DNA of 64,000 nt, from the NCBI GenBank assembly GCA_033852135.1, contig JAWSVB010000017.1, positions 62,001 through 126,000 on the forward strand. Reading direction: 5' to 3'. The stretch's first letter is position 1. Each line of letters begins with the position of its first letter. The stretch comes from QZLE01 sp033852135 (GTDB taxonomy: Bacteria > Pseudomonadota > Gammaproteobacteria > QZLD01). Position numbers and translations under genes: made by a program. The notes under the pieces were generated by a model that was given only the letters and a program-made list of their open reading frames with translations, searched no databases and had not been told where the DNA came from. This document shows, piece by piece, positions 1 through 7,806 of this stretch.

Positions 1-171
1 ATTGCACCTGACTGTCTGGAAGTTTGTAAGTCGGGCTTGGTTAAGAGTGAAGGGTTGGTGTATCTTGAGATCTCCAGGTCGCAGAAACTACAGGTTCCAG
101 AAGAGTTTGAAATTCTTAAAAGCAAAACCAGTGGTAGTGTTATGTATCAACTTTTACAAAGGAAGGGATGA
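1..171 (+). CDS. rsmD: 16S rRNA (guanine(966)-N(2))-methyltransferase RsmD, C-terminal end only
   Basis: Frame 1 is open from the window edge for 56 codons to a TGA at 169-171. The peptide ends VYLEISRSQKL...SGSVMYQLLQRKG, which fits the last strand of RsmD-type methyltransferases, where a hydrophobic Y-x-E strand is followed by a Gly-x-Val-x-Tyr-x-Leu-Leu tail. The next gene is coaD, and rsmD-coaD is the usual order in proteobacteria. RsmD methylates G966 of 16S rRNA during 30S assembly. The catalytic NPPY region lies outside the window. The stop codon overlaps the coaD start region (ATGATG), so the two genes are probably translationally coupled. Identification rests on the short tail plus context. 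Confidence 0.75.
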   Translation: MAPDCLEVCKSGLVKSEGLVYLEISRSQKLQVPEEFEILKSKTSGSVMYQLLQRKG

Positions 172-665
172 TGGGAGCGGTAGCAGTATATTCAGGAACC
201 TTTGACCCAATTACTAATGGGCATGTAGACATAGCCGTAAGGGCAGCTAAGATTTTTGATCGTGTAATTATAGCCATCTCTGATTTTCCGGGTGGCTCAA
301 AGCAGCCAATGTTTAGCGCCGCTGAAAGGCTGGGTATGGCAAAGCAAGTTTTAGCCGAATATAGCAATATTGAGGTGATGACTTTTAGCTCTCTGTTGGT
401 TGATTTTGTAAGTGAGATTGGCGCAAGCGTGATAATTAGAGGAATTCGTTCTTTTACTGACTTCGATTATGAGGCGCAGTTGTCAGGCATGAATAGCCAC
501 TTGGCACCAGATATTGAGACGGTTTACTTGAACTGCTCTCCAGAGAATGGTTACATATCATCTACTTTGGTAAAAGAGGTTGCTTATTTGGGGAGAGATA
601 TCTCGGCATTATTGCACCCACTTGTTGCTAATGCTTTGGCCGTCAGGATTGCCGAGAAAAAATAG
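171..665 (+). CDS. coaD: Phosphopantetheine adenylyltransferase CoaD
   Basis: Catalyses transfer of AMP from ATP to 4'-phosphopantetheine, the penultimate step of coenzyme A synthesis, in the cytoplasm. About 164 residues, the normal CoaD length. Counting from the upstream ATG, the nucleotidyltransferase motif TNGH is at 16-19 within YSGTFDPITNGH, RGIR at 91-94, and ISST at 130-133 near the C terminus, all hallmarks of the family. Two ATG codons stand in tandem at 168 and 171. The AGGA at 160-163 is better spaced for 171, which I chose, but 168 is possible. The gene overlaps the end of rsmD by 1 to 4 nt, indicating an operon. Confidence 0.97.
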   Translation: MGAVAVYSGTFDPITNGHVDIAVRAAKIFDRVIIAISDFPGGSKQPMFSAAERLGMAKQVLAEYSNIEVMTFSSLLVDFVSEIGASVIIRGIRSFTDFDYEAQLSGMNSHLAPDIETVYLNCSPENGYISSTLVKEVAYLGRDISALLHPLVANALAVRIAEKK

Positions 666-672
666 GGAAATA

Positions 673-692
673 TTTTCCACACGTAGGGAAAA
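673..692. repeat. 20-nt palindromic element, copy 1
   Basis: TTTTCCACACGTAGGGAAAA forms a short hairpin with arms TTTTCC/GGAAAA. It lies between the ends of the convergent coaD and the minus-strand gene at 698, so it could serve as a weak bidirectional terminator. The same 20-nt pattern recurs at 9359-9378 and 54557-54576, with 15 of 20 positions identical in all three. Confidence 0.55.
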
Positions 693-697
693 TTCGC

Positions 698-1054
698 TTA
701 TGGAGTTTTAGGGGGTATTTTCCATGGGTGGTATTTGGCAATAAATTCAGGGTCATCAAAATCAGCTTTCGTAGGGATATAACCCATGTAGTCATCTTTT
801 AAATGCTGAAGAAATACACATTCAATGATCTCCGGTGAGTATTTATGCTTAAACTTTTCGATCGCTTGAGTAAGTGCCTCTTTGTTATGGTAGTGATGCC
901 TATGGGAAAAGGGGTTGTAATACTCCATATCCCCAGTTGATAGAACAACATGAAATTTCATTTTATCGAAGTGACTATCTATCCATTTATGAATATCTTT
1001 AGCTCTTACTCCACATAGTTTTTTTGTGTTTTTAGCGTGATGTCTAATTTTCAT
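698..1054 (-). CDS. Hypothetical protein, 118 aa, His-rich
   Basis: I do not recognise this family. The predicted protein is small and soluble, without signal peptide or membrane segment. It has several conserved-looking histidines (HH at 5-6, an IHKWID segment near 22-27, an SHRHHYHN segment near 50, and QHLKDD near 89), which could suggest metal binding or simply a helical His-rich domain. It lies convergent to coaD and divergent from trmL. No convincing Shine-Dalgarno precedes the ATG. Base composition is like the neighbours. It is kept as a gene because the frame is open over a whole intergenic block and nothing competes with it on the other strand. Confidence 0.65.
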   Translation of the reverse strand: MKIRHHAKNTKKLCGVRAKDIHKWIDSHFDKMKFHVVLSTGDMEYYNPFSHRHHYHNKEALTQAIEKFKHKYSPEIIECVFLQHLKDDYMGYIPTKADFDDPEFIAKYHPWKIPPKTP

Positions 1055-1176
1055 ATCAAGGTTACAATTTAGTGGTCTCTTTATCGAATTTTCATATTTA
1101 AAACTAACAAGGAAATACTTTTTTTAATTGATAGATAATACTAGTATAGGCCACTATTAAATTAATTGAGAATACA

Positions 1177-1650
1177 ATGTTTCATATCGCTTTGGCTGAA
1201 CCAGAGATACCACCTAATACTGGGAATATAATTCGTTTATGTGCAAATACTGGTGCCCAGTTGCACTTAATACACCCTATATCATTCGAGCTTGATGATA
1301 AAAGATTGCGGCGTGCGGGCCTAGATTATCATGAGTGGGCGAATGTGAAAGAACATCAAAGTATAAATGACTTTATGGATGAATTTTCTAGTAGTCGTGT
1401 TTTTGCGCTCTCAACTCACGGTACCCGATCTTATACAGAAGTTGAATATAAGGCAGGTGATGTGTTCTTATTTGGTTCTGAAACAAGAGGGTTGGGAGCT
1501 GATTTCTTAGGCAGTATGCCACAGGAAAATGTGCTGAGAATGCCAATGCTAGAAAACAGCAGAAGCTTGAATTTATCGAATACTGCTGCGATTATGCTTT
1601 ATGAGGCGTGGCGTCAGTGTGGGTTTATAGGCTCAACTATAAACCCATAA
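1177..1650 (+). CDS. trmL: tRNA (cytidine(34)-2'-O)-methyltransferase TrmL
   Basis: SPOUT-family enzyme (YibK type) that 2'-O-methylates the wobble nucleotide of certain tRNA-Leu isoacceptors using S-adenosylmethionine. The 157 residues match the family length. Motif 1 is NTGNIIRLCANTG at 14-26; the knot motifs are FGSETRGLG around 99-107 and SLNLSN at 130-135. The protein consists of the minimal trefoil-knot domain only. It stands alone between two unknown genes, with a weak ribosome binding site (TTGAG) before the ATG. Confidence 0.95.
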   Translation: MFHIALAEPEIPPNTGNIIRLCANTGAQLHLIHPISFELDDKRLRRAGLDYHEWANVKEHQSINDFMDEFSSSRVFALSTHGTRSYTEVEYKAGDVFLFGSETRGLGADFLGSMPQENVLRMPMLENSRSLNLSNTAAIMLYEAWRQCGFIGSTINP

Positions 1651-1722
1651 AGATAATTATAAATTGGCTAATATAAGTCGAAGAGATCGTTTTAAATAAC
1701 TATAGTTAACATGGAGATGAGT

Positions 1723-2445
1723 ATGGATAATGATGATTTTGGGGTTAACTCTGATAATGGTGAGATAGGAAATCAAGCGCCACTACCACCAAAAAGTAAT
1801 GCTGGAAAATATATCGGTGTCGGTTGCCTAGTAATATTTTTGATTTTTATAGCATTAGGTTATGGCGGTTATCGAGCCCTTATGGGGTATATGGAAGACA
1901 CAGTGGCAGAATATACTGAGTCAGAATCAAGAGAACTACCTAAGCCAATGACTCTAGAGAGTGCATCAGGGCAGACTTTGGATATGTTTGATGACTTTGT
2001 TTACGCATTAAAAAATGATGAGGCTGCATACCCACTGGTGTTAGATGCGGAACAAATAAATCAGATTGTTAGCTATCACCCTGATTTTGTAGCATTTGCA
2101 GATAAGGTGCATGTTAATATTAATGACAGTTTAATATCTGCTGAAGTTAGTGCTCCTTTGGATATGTTAAAAGAGATGAGCCAGGTTTTTGCAGGTAGAT
2201 ATCTTAATGGTGCGCTTGAATTGGATGTAGAACTCAAAAATGGGCGTTTTGAAGTTTATATTGAGTCAGTAGAAGTGAGGGGAGAGCAGGTTCCTGAGGA
2301 GATTATGCAGCAGGTCAGAACAGAGAATTTTGCTAAAGAGTTTAACAAAAAGAAGGATAATAGGGATCTTGTCGAGAAACTAGAATCAATCAAGATTGAT
2401 GGAGATATTATTGAGATTATCCCAAAGAACGTAATTCTTCAGTAA
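1723..2445 (+). CDS. Hypothetical single-pass membrane protein
   Basis: About 240 residues. A short polar N terminus with PLPPKS is followed by one hydrophobic segment (around residues 30-51, YIGVGCLVIFLIFIALGYGGY), then an acidic domain of about 190 residues rich in beta-type sequence that should be periplasmic. I do not recognise a family. Three in-frame ATGs (1711, 1717, 1723) precede it; GGAG at 1713-1716 is six nt before the ATG at 1723, so that start was chosen. It is monocistronic, ending just before a strong bidirectional terminator shared with the convergent phasin gene. Confidence 0.75.
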   Translation: MDNDDFGVNSDNGEIGNQAPLPPKSNAGKYIGVGCLVIFLIFIALGYGGYRALMGYMEDTVAEYTESESRELPKPMTLESASGQTLDMFDDFVYALKNDEAAYPLVLDAEQINQIVSYHPDFVAFADKVHVNINDSLISAEVSAPLDMLKEMSQVFAGRYLNGALELDVELKNGRFEVYIESVEVRGEQVPEEIMQQVRTENFAKEFNKKKDNRDLVEKLESIKIDGDIIEIIPKNVILQ

Positions 2446-2476
2446 AGTTTAATTAGATTTACTTTTAGTTCCGTAT

Positions 2477-2504
2477 AAAAAAAGGGCCGATTAGGCCCTT
2501 TTTT
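2477..2504. terminator. Bidirectional Rho-independent terminator
   Basis: The stem GGGCC/GGCCC with flanking A and T tracts forms an extended hairpin AAAAGGGCC-GATTA-GGCCCTTTT. It lies between the convergent 1723-2445 gene and the phasin gene and reads as a terminator from either side. Confidence 0.9.
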
Positions 2505-2525
2505 AAATTCATTCGAAATGAACTC

Positions 2526-2903
2526 TTATCCTTGAGCCGCAGCTAGGAATGGAGCAGTCATCTCTGAAAGACGAGCCAAATCTTTTTGAGCTAGAGTTTG
2601 GATGTCAGTAGCAAATACTTCGCCCATTTTAGCTAGAGTTTGTGCGTCTTCAGCAATTTTCTTGCTAACAGAAGAAGCAACATCTGTTTGCTTTTGGATG
2701 AAAGCTTGTAGAGATTCAGCATCCTTAATTTCTGCTGCATTTTTAAGTTGGTCCATACCAAGGTCAGTGTAAGATTTTACAGCGTTAACTTGGAATTGGC
2801 TTAGTTTCTCAATGTAATCAACTGTAAGAGTAGTGATTTCATTTACAGGCATAGCGAATTTTTGGCTTTGCTCAGTTAGCTGAGATAGAAGTTGTTCATA
2901 CAT
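2526..2903 (-). CDS. Phasin family protein
   Basis: A 125-residue, almost entirely alpha-helical, amphipathic protein without signal peptide. The pattern MYEQLLSQLTEQ...FAMPVNEITTLTVDYIEKLSQFQVNAVKSYTDLG and a C-terminal run of Ala/Gln/Thr heptads fit the Phasin_2 family, which coats polyhydroxyalkanoate granules and controls their size. The PHA synthase genes phaC, phaA and phaB are not in this window. The gene has its own strong promoter (2947-2974) and terminator, consistent with an abundant protein. The assignment is by family pattern; other helical small proteins remain possible. Confidence 0.85.
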   Translation of the reverse strand: MYEQLLSQLTEQSQKFAMPVNEITTLTVDYIEKLSQFQVNAVKSYTDLGMDQLKNAAEIKDAESLQAFIQKQTDVASSVSKKIAEDAQTLAKMGEVFATDIQTLAQKDLARLSEMTAPFLAAAQG

Positions 2904-2946
2904 AATCCATTGTCTCCTGAAAAGTAAGTAATTTAATATACTGCGT

Positions 2947-2974
2947 AGTATACACTGTTAATTGTGCGTCGCAA
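2947..2974 (-). promoter_or_regulatory. Sigma-70 promoter of the phasin gene with overlapping palindrome
   Basis: On the minus strand, TTGCGA and TATACT are separated by 16 nt, about 45 nt before the phasin start. The -10 box is one arm of an inverted repeat TATACT-GCGT-AGTATA at 2937-2952, which would sit over the transcription start and could be an operator. A repressor such as a PhaR-like protein is only a guess. Confidence 0.55.
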
Positions 2975-3205
2975 CAATTAATTTTCTACGTGATTATCAC
3001 TGTATCATTAGAACGAATTAAAGCCTAGCATAATGTAAAAATAATTTTAGACTATATTTCTTATGGTAATTAGTGCATTTATTTATGTGTTAGATTATTA
3101 GAGGTGGCAGTGCATCACATATATAACTTTTGCAAAAAAGAAGTTTTAAATAAGGTGGGTTGATATATAGGGGCCTTGATAATCTATGCAATATCCAAGG
3201 GAAAT

Positions 3206-3232
3206 AAGGCATCACAAAAAAGATGATGCCTT
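3206..3232 (-). terminator. Hairpin downstream of rpiA
   Basis: A perfect 9-bp stem AAGGCATCA/TGATGCCTT with a 9-nt loop lies 17 nt past the rpiA stop codon. On the minus strand the following T tract is short, so it is a moderate rather than strong intrinsic terminator. Confidence 0.6.
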
Positions 3233-3248
3233 TAGAAATAGTAATTAT

Positions 3249-3917
3249 TTATTGCGCAGGTAATATTTTCTTTACACCTGTGTTGGTGCCAAGCAAAAGA
3301 ACGTCTGCTGCATTAATTGCAAATATACCTACGGTTACAACTCCCGGTATATCATTTATCTCTTTCTCAAGCTTTAGTGCAGCAGTGATTTCAAGTCCGT
3401 GAATATCAATTATGATATTGCCGTTATCGGTAATAAAACCTTCACGTAATTTAGGTTCTCCACCCATCAGTTTTAGTTTGTTGGTAACCAGTGACTGAGC
3501 CATTGGAATCACTTCAATGGGGAGTGGAAACTTACCTAAGGTATTTACCAGCTTTGATTCATCCGCAATGCAGATGAATTTTTCACAATTTGCAGCAACG
3601 ATCTTTTCACGAGTTAGAGCGCCACCGCCACCTTTAATTAGGTGTAATTCACTATTAGATTCATCAGCTCCATCAACATATACAGGGATGGTTTCATTAA
3701 CTTCGTTTAGATCAAAAACCTTTATGCCATGTTCCTGCATTCTTTTTGTCGAAGCTTCAGAGCTAGAGACCGCACCTTTAATTTTAAAATCAAGCTCAGC
3801 TAAACCATCGATAAAATAGTTAACAGTAGATCCGGTACCAACACCAACAATGGTATCTGGCTTAATATATTCAAGTGCTGCTAAAGCAGTTTCTTTTTTT
3901 AGCTGATTTTGATCCAT
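3249..3917 (-). CDS. rpiA: Ribose-5-phosphate isomerase A
   Basis: Interconverts ribose 5-phosphate and ribulose 5-phosphate in the non-oxidative pentose phosphate pathway. Full length at 222 residues. The phosphate-binding loop GVGTGSTVN is at 25-33, the catalytic DGADE at 82-86, and KGGGGALTREK at 95-105. The start ATG has GGAG five nt upstream on the minus strand. It lies next to ygfA, as in many gammaproteobacteria, but 118 nt separate the two, so it may have its own promoter. Confidence 0.97.
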   Translation of the reverse strand: MDQNQLKKETALAALEYIKPDTIVGVGTGSTVNYFIDGLAELDFKIKGAVSSSEASTKRMQEHGIKVFDLNEVNETIPVYVDGADESNSELHLIKGGGGALTREKIVAANCEKFICIADESKLVNTLGKFPLPIEVIPMAQSLVTNKLKLMGGEPKLREGFITDNGNIIIDIHGLEITAALKLEKEINDIPGVVTVGIFAINAADVLLLGTNTGVKKILPAQ

Positions 3918-4035
3918 GATGTCTCCAGATGGTATTGGTTTTTAGAAGGCAAGTATTTTATGTCTTTATGTAGAAAACGCAAATCGTCTTATCGATGTGA
4001 TGACCTAAATAGAGATGAAAAGGGAAAATATGAGG

Positions 4036-4656
4036 TTAAAGTGAATGGTGTTCAATTTGATGCTGTTTCTTAAAACTATATATATCTTTTTCAGTAACAA
4101 CAGCGGTAAGTGGAATATCCCAATGGTCACTACTAATTTGTCCTAAACGTTGAAACTCATAAGCCAAACCAATTAGTTTGGGTTTATGTAAAGCTCTGCG
4201 CTGAAATAAATAGTTAAATGTTCGGTCATAAAAGCCCCCACCCATTCCTAGGCGGTTACCTTTTGTATCAAAGCCAACAAGCGGCATTAAAACAACATCA
4301 AGTTCTTTTGCGCTTATAGAGTTGTTACGGTTAGAGATCACTTCAGGTATTTCAAAACGATTAAAACTAAAACGTGATTTTGGCGTGATGCAACTGAAGT
4401 GCATTGGCTGCCATTTCATATGGGGTAAGTTTGGCAAGTAAAACTTTACAGGTTGGTTGCGGCATTTATGGATTAATGGGATAGGATTTATCTCCCCATC
4501 AAATGGCCAATATATAGCAACTTTTTTGTTAATAAATATGTTTGTTATTTTAGCAATGCGAGCGCACAGTTGTTTAGAAAAATGGTCTCTCTGCCGTGCT
4601 GTAAGTTGGCGCCTTTTGGAACGTAATAATTTTCTTTGTGAATCTTTGTTGTTCAT
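4036..4656 (-). CDS. ygfA: 5-formyltetrahydrofolate cyclo-ligase (YgfA)
   Basis: Converts 5-formyltetrahydrofolate to 5,10-methenyltetrahydrofolate with ATP, recycling an inhibitory folate; in Escherichia coli ygfA is linked to persister formation and is co-transcribed with 6S RNA. 206 residues. The signature GMGGGFYDR is at 137-145, with MPLVGFD just before it and a Lys/Arg-rich N terminus (KLLRSKRRQL) typical of the family. It directly follows the 6S RNA gene on the same strand, the classic ssrS-ygfA arrangement, so processing of a longer ssrS transcript may supply its mRNA. Confidence 0.93.
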   Translation of the reverse strand: MNNKDSQRKLLRSKRRQLTARQRDHFSKQLCARIAKITNIFINKKVAIYWPFDGEINPIPLIHKCRNQPVKFYLPNLPHMKWQPMHFSCITPKSRFSFNRFEIPEVISNRNNSISAKELDVVLMPLVGFDTKGNRLGMGGGFYDRTFNYLFQRRALHKPKLIGLAYEFQRLGQISSDHWDIPLTAVVTEKDIYSFKKQHQIEHHSL

Positions 4657-4699
4657 AAGTAGAAGATGTGTTCAGGAGCGCTCTTTAGAGTTGTATAAA

Positions 4700-4890
4700 A
4701 AAGGACATCCTCCGCTTGTGCCGGTCTGGCCGCTGCCCCTGAACCAAAGGTTCAGGTGGGGCGGATGAATCGCTTTGCAGACTTCCCGCACGAAACGGAT
4801 ATGCACAACAAGCAAAAACACTGATGCCCCGTGTTTTGTAATTAGGCTCAAGAGGTACCCAGGCCTTGTTCGAACACAGCAGGGGACGTC
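4700..4890 (-). ncRNA. ssrS: 6S RNA
   Basis: The minus strand contains the 6S consensus elements. Near the 5' end is GTGTTCGAACAAGGCCTGGG, then TCTTGAGCC, and near the 3' end CACCTGAACCTTTGGTTCAG followed by GGCACAAGCGGAGGATGTCC. The 5' segment GACGTCCCCTGCTGTGTTCG pairs with the 3' GCGGAGGATGTC segment to close the long rod, and the large central bubble lies between them. A T tract follows the 3' end. 6S RNA binds the sigma-70 RNA polymerase holoenzyme by mimicking an open promoter and lowers transcription in stationary phase. The location between zapA and ygfA is the canonical one. The ends are approximate to about 10 nt. Confidence 0.93.
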
Positions 4891-4991
4891 ACTTACAGAT
4901 TCTTACAAATAAGGGGGGATGTCAATGGAGCTTGTATCAGTTTGTGATAATAATTTTTTTACGATGTGACGGTATTAAACAAAGGTATAGT

Positions 4992-5294
4992 TTATTCAAT
5001 ATCTTGCATAAAACTATCAATGTCAGCATTAATTTTTTGGATGCGTTCAAGGGTGTGAGAGTTATTTGGGTTGTCGATTGAGCGATTTTGTAGCATCTCA
5101 TGTGTAATATTGAGAGCAGCCATAATGGCTATACGATCATTGCCAATAACTTTACCAGAGTTACGGATATCACGCATTTTGTCACTAAGGTAGTCTGCAG
5201 CAGAAAGTAGGCTCTCTTTTTCTTCAGCAGGGCATGCAACTAGAAACTCTTTTTCGAGAATTTTAACTTCAACAGGTGTTGGTTTGCTACTCAT
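4992..5294 (-). CDS. zapA: Cell division protein ZapA
   Basis: 100 residues, standard for ZapA, which binds FtsZ and bundles protofilaments at the Z ring. The N-terminal globular part contains VEVKILEKEFLVACPAEEKESLLSAADYLSDKMRDIR with the typical acidic YL-x-x-KM helix, then GNDRIAIMAALNITHEML and a short C-terminal coiled coil. It is downstream of the small coiled-coil gene at 5311 with a 16-nt gap and upstream of the 6S RNA gene. Confidence 0.95.
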   Translation of the reverse strand: MSSKPTPVEVKILEKEFLVACPAEEKESLLSAADYLSDKMRDIRNSGKVIGNDRIAIMAALNITHEMLQNRSIDNPNNSHTLERIQKINADIDSFMQDIE

Positions 5295-5310
5295 TTTAAT
5301 CCCTTCAAAA

Positions 5311-5529
5311 TTAACCCTTTTCCATGGTTTTAAGGCGGCGAATCATCGCCTCTACGCGGCTTTTAGCCTGGTTGTTTTTCTCAAGCAAAGTAGCTTTCTC
5401 AGCACTTAAGGCTTGCTGAGATGTACGTAGTGATTTGTTATCTTCTGCTAATTTGGTGCAAAGCAAAGTTAGCGATTTTAACTTATCTTCGAGAATTGTT
5501 ATCTCTTGATCAAATGAATTCTGTTCCAT
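5311..5529 (-). CDS. TIGR02449 family coiled-coil protein, ZapB-like
   Basis: 72 residues forming one continuous coiled coil (ITILEDKLKSLTLLCTKLAEDNKSLRTSQQALSAEK and so on), without membrane segment. Proteins of this type sit directly before zapA in many gammaproteobacteria and are classed as TIGR02449. By size and position they are likely functional counterparts of ZapB, linking ZapA and FtsZ to the division apparatus, but this is inference. It forms an operon with zapA. Confidence 0.85.
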   Translation of the reverse strand: MEQNSFDQEITILEDKLKSLTLLCTKLAEDNKSLRTSQQALSAEKATLLEKNNQAKSRVEAMIRRLKTMEKG

Positions 5530-5791
5530 GTGAAAAATATAGCCCCCATATAGACAGTGGTCAATGATTATTCAATTTGCGATTGATTTAGTTTATTTGC
5601 TTTATATAAAAAATCATATTCAACAGTGCAACCGAAACTGGTTATTTAGGAATAATCTGTATTTTAATAAATATTTAGCTGCATCAAACGTATTAAAAGA
5701 ACACTGGGGATTTCTTGCATAGAAATTGCCCTTGTTTCTGTTAGAATCTTGTTTTGTTAATATGTTTGCATGTGCTTATTGGAGTTATAAA

Positions 5792-6355
5792 TTGTTTTCT
5801 TTTGAATATCAAGAGTATATTGATTTGCAGGATGTGCTGGAAGAGGTGAAAGCATCTGTTGGTGCTTCTGAATCACAAGGGATTTTATGCGGTATGGTTG
5901 CAGGTGGACAGGGTGATTCTAAAGCAAAATGGATGGCGCAAGTCCTAGAAAATGCTGAGCTAAAAGGTAATGTAGCTAAACAGTGTTTAGTTCTGCTTGA
6001 TAGGTTGTTTGATAAAACTCAAGAATATATGGCTGATGATGAGTTTAAATTGGAGCTATTGCTACCAGATGATGAGCAGGTAGTTAGTGAGAGAGTTATG
6101 GCCATATCGTGTTGGTGCCAAGGTTTTCTTTATGGGCTAGCCGTTTCTGGGGTTGATTTGAGTAGTAAAGATTTATCGGATGAAGCTACTGAGGTTATTA
6201 AAGACCTTAGTGAGATATCTAAAGCTGATGCAGATCTTGATGATTCCGAAGAAAATGAACAGGCATTATTTGATATAGAAGAATTTGTACGGATGGGGGT
6301 TTTATTACTTGCTGAAATATTTAGACCGTCTGATAAAGGGGAAACAGAGCATTAA
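5792..6355 (+). CDS. ygfB: UPF0149 family protein YgfB
   Basis: Member of the UPF0149/YecA-like family, typically found divergent from zapA and followed by pepP, as here. The segment VGASESQGILCGMVAGG and the later LGLL-type helix MAISCWCQGFLYGLAVSG with DLSEISKAD are characteristic. The frame is open from a TTG at 5726, but no ribosome binding site precedes it or the ATG at 5762. GGAG at 5781-5784 lies seven nt before a TTG at 5792, giving 187 residues, the normal family size, so I chose that start. Molecular function is not established in general; in Pseudomonas aeruginosa YgfB has been linked to regulation of ampDh3. Confidence 0.9.
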   Translation: MFSFEYQEYIDLQDVLEEVKASVGASESQGILCGMVAGGQGDSKAKWMAQVLENAELKGNVAKQCLVLLDRLFDKTQEYMADDEFKLELLLPDDEQVVSERVMAISCWCQGFLYGLAVSGVDLSSKDLSDEATEVIKDLSEISKADADLDDSEENEQALFDIEEFVRMGVLLLAEIFRPSDKGETEH

Positions 6356-6397
6356 TTATGAGAATATTAATAAATTATGGATGCTCGGTGATTTGAT

Positions 6398-7723
6398 ATG
6401 GAAAATTTCTCTGTTGAAGAAAATAAAAAGTTAAAAGAATTTAAAGAAAGAAGAAAAGAGCTAATGCATATGGTTGGTGGTGACTCTATAGTCATTATCC
6501 CTGCTGCACCTGAGCGCAAAAGAAATCGCGATGTTTACCACCGCTATCGTCAAGATAGTGATTTTTTTTATTTAACCGGGTTTGTAGAGCCTGAGGCCGT
6601 CCTGGTATTGGTTCCAGGGCGAGAGCATGGCGAGGTATTAATATTTTGTCGTGAAAAAGACCCGCTAAAAGAGACTTGGGATGGAAGGCGCGTTGGATTA
6701 GAGGCGGTTTGTGACATATTTGCTGTTGATGATTCGTTCCCTATTGCTGATATTGATGACATTCTTCCGGGTATAATTGAAGGGAGAGAAAAGCTCTATT
6801 GCACAATGGGGATAGACTCGTCATTTGATAAAAAGGTTATGGGATGGATTAATCATATCAGAGAGCACTCTAGAAAGGGTGTTCACCCCCCTCATGAGAT
6901 AGTATCCCTTGAAAATTTATTGCATGAGATGCGTTTATTTAAGAGCTCATTTGAAATCAAGATGATGAAGCGTGCAGCAAAGATCTCTGCAGAAGGGCAT
7001 ATAAGGGCAATGCAGGCTTGTAAACCGGGGATGATGGAATATGAGCTTGATGCAGAGATTGTGCATCATTTTATGAAAAATGGCGCAACTTATGCTTATC
7101 CATCGATTGTTGGTGGTGGGGAAAATGGGTGTATTCTTCATTATATTGAGAATAATTCTCAATTAAAGGATGGAGACCTGGTTTTAATTGATGCTGGAGC
7201 AGAGTATGACCACTATGCGGGGGACATTTCCCGTACTTTTCCAGTAAATGGAAAGTTTTCTGCAGAACAAAAAGCTGTTTATGAGGTGGTTTTGGCTGCA
7301 CAAAATGCTGCTATTGAAGCTGCAAAGCCTGGGAATCACTGGAATCAGCCGCATGAGCTAGTGGTGCGAGTTATAACTGAGGGCCTTATTGATCTAGGTA
7401 TACTTGATGGAACAGTTGAAGATCAAATAGAGCAGAATGGCTATCAAAACTTCTTTATGCATCGAACAGGCCATTGGCTAGGGATGGATGTGCATGATGT
7501 TGGAGATTATAAGGTCAACAATGAATGGCGTGTATTAGAAAAAGGGATGGCACTTACTATCGAACCCGGTATTTATATAGCTCCATCGAAAACGGTTGAT
7601 GAAAAATGGTGGAATATTGGAATTCGTATTGAAGATGATGTTGTGATCACGGGAACTGGGAATTCAGTTTTGACTGATTCGGCACCGAAAACGGTTGAAG
7701 ATATTGAGGCGATTATGGGTTGA
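6398..7723 (+). CDS. pepP: Xaa-Pro aminopeptidase PepP
   Basis: Metallopeptidase removing N-terminal residues that precede proline. 441 residues, full length. The pita-bread fold metal ligands are all present: D265 (LIDAGAEYD), D276 (GDISRTFP), H359 (HRTGHWLG), E389 (TIEPGIYI) and E412 (IRIEDDV). The N-terminal aminopeptidase P domain includes RYRQDSDFFYLTGF. Translation probably follows ygfB in an operon (42-nt gap). In many relatives ubiH and ubiI follow pepP; here transcription ends at a strong terminator instead. Confidence 0.97.
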   Translation: MENFSVEENKKLKEFKERRKELMHMVGGDSIVIIPAAPERKRNRDVYHRYRQDSDFFYLTGFVEPEAVLVLVPGREHGEVLIFCREKDPLKETWDGRRVGLEAVCDIFAVDDSFPIADIDDILPGIIEGREKLYCTMGIDSSFDKKVMGWINHIREHSRKGVHPPHEIVSLENLLHEMRLFKSSFEIKMMKRAAKISAEGHIRAMQACKPGMMEYELDAEIVHHFMKNGATYAYPSIVGGGENGCILHYIENNSQLKDGDLVLIDAGAEYDHYAGDISRTFPVNGKFSAEQKAVYEVVLAAQNAAIEAAKPGNHWNQPHELVVRVITEGLIDLGILDGTVEDQIEQNGYQNFFMHRTGHWLGMDVHDVGDYKVNNEWRVLEKGMALTIEPGIYIAPSKTVDEKWWNIGIRIEDDVVITGTGNSVLTDSAPKTVEDIEAIMG

Positions 7724-7764
7724 TTTGTGATGAGTTTTTCGAGGTGTGCTTTTAAGGATAAGAT

Positions 7765-7795
7765 GTAAAAACCCTGGAGATTCCAGGGTTTTTAC
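7765..7795. terminator. Bidirectional terminator, perfect 14-bp stem
   Basis: GTAAAAACCCTGGA, GAT, then the exact reverse complement ending TTTTTAC. It lies between the convergent pepP and PEP-CTERM genes and should stop transcripts from both. Confidence 0.92.
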
Positions 7796-7806
7796 AAGGG
7801 GGAAAT

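Larger units (their letters stand above)
2904..3248. other. Intergenic region between rpiA and the phasin gene
   Basis: 345 nt between the end of rpiA and the start of the phasin gene, both on the minus strand. It holds the phasin promoter and palindrome at 2937-2974, and the hairpin downstream of rpiA at 3206-3232. The middle (about 3000-3190) is AT-rich and I see no gene or RNA in it. Confidence 0.6.
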
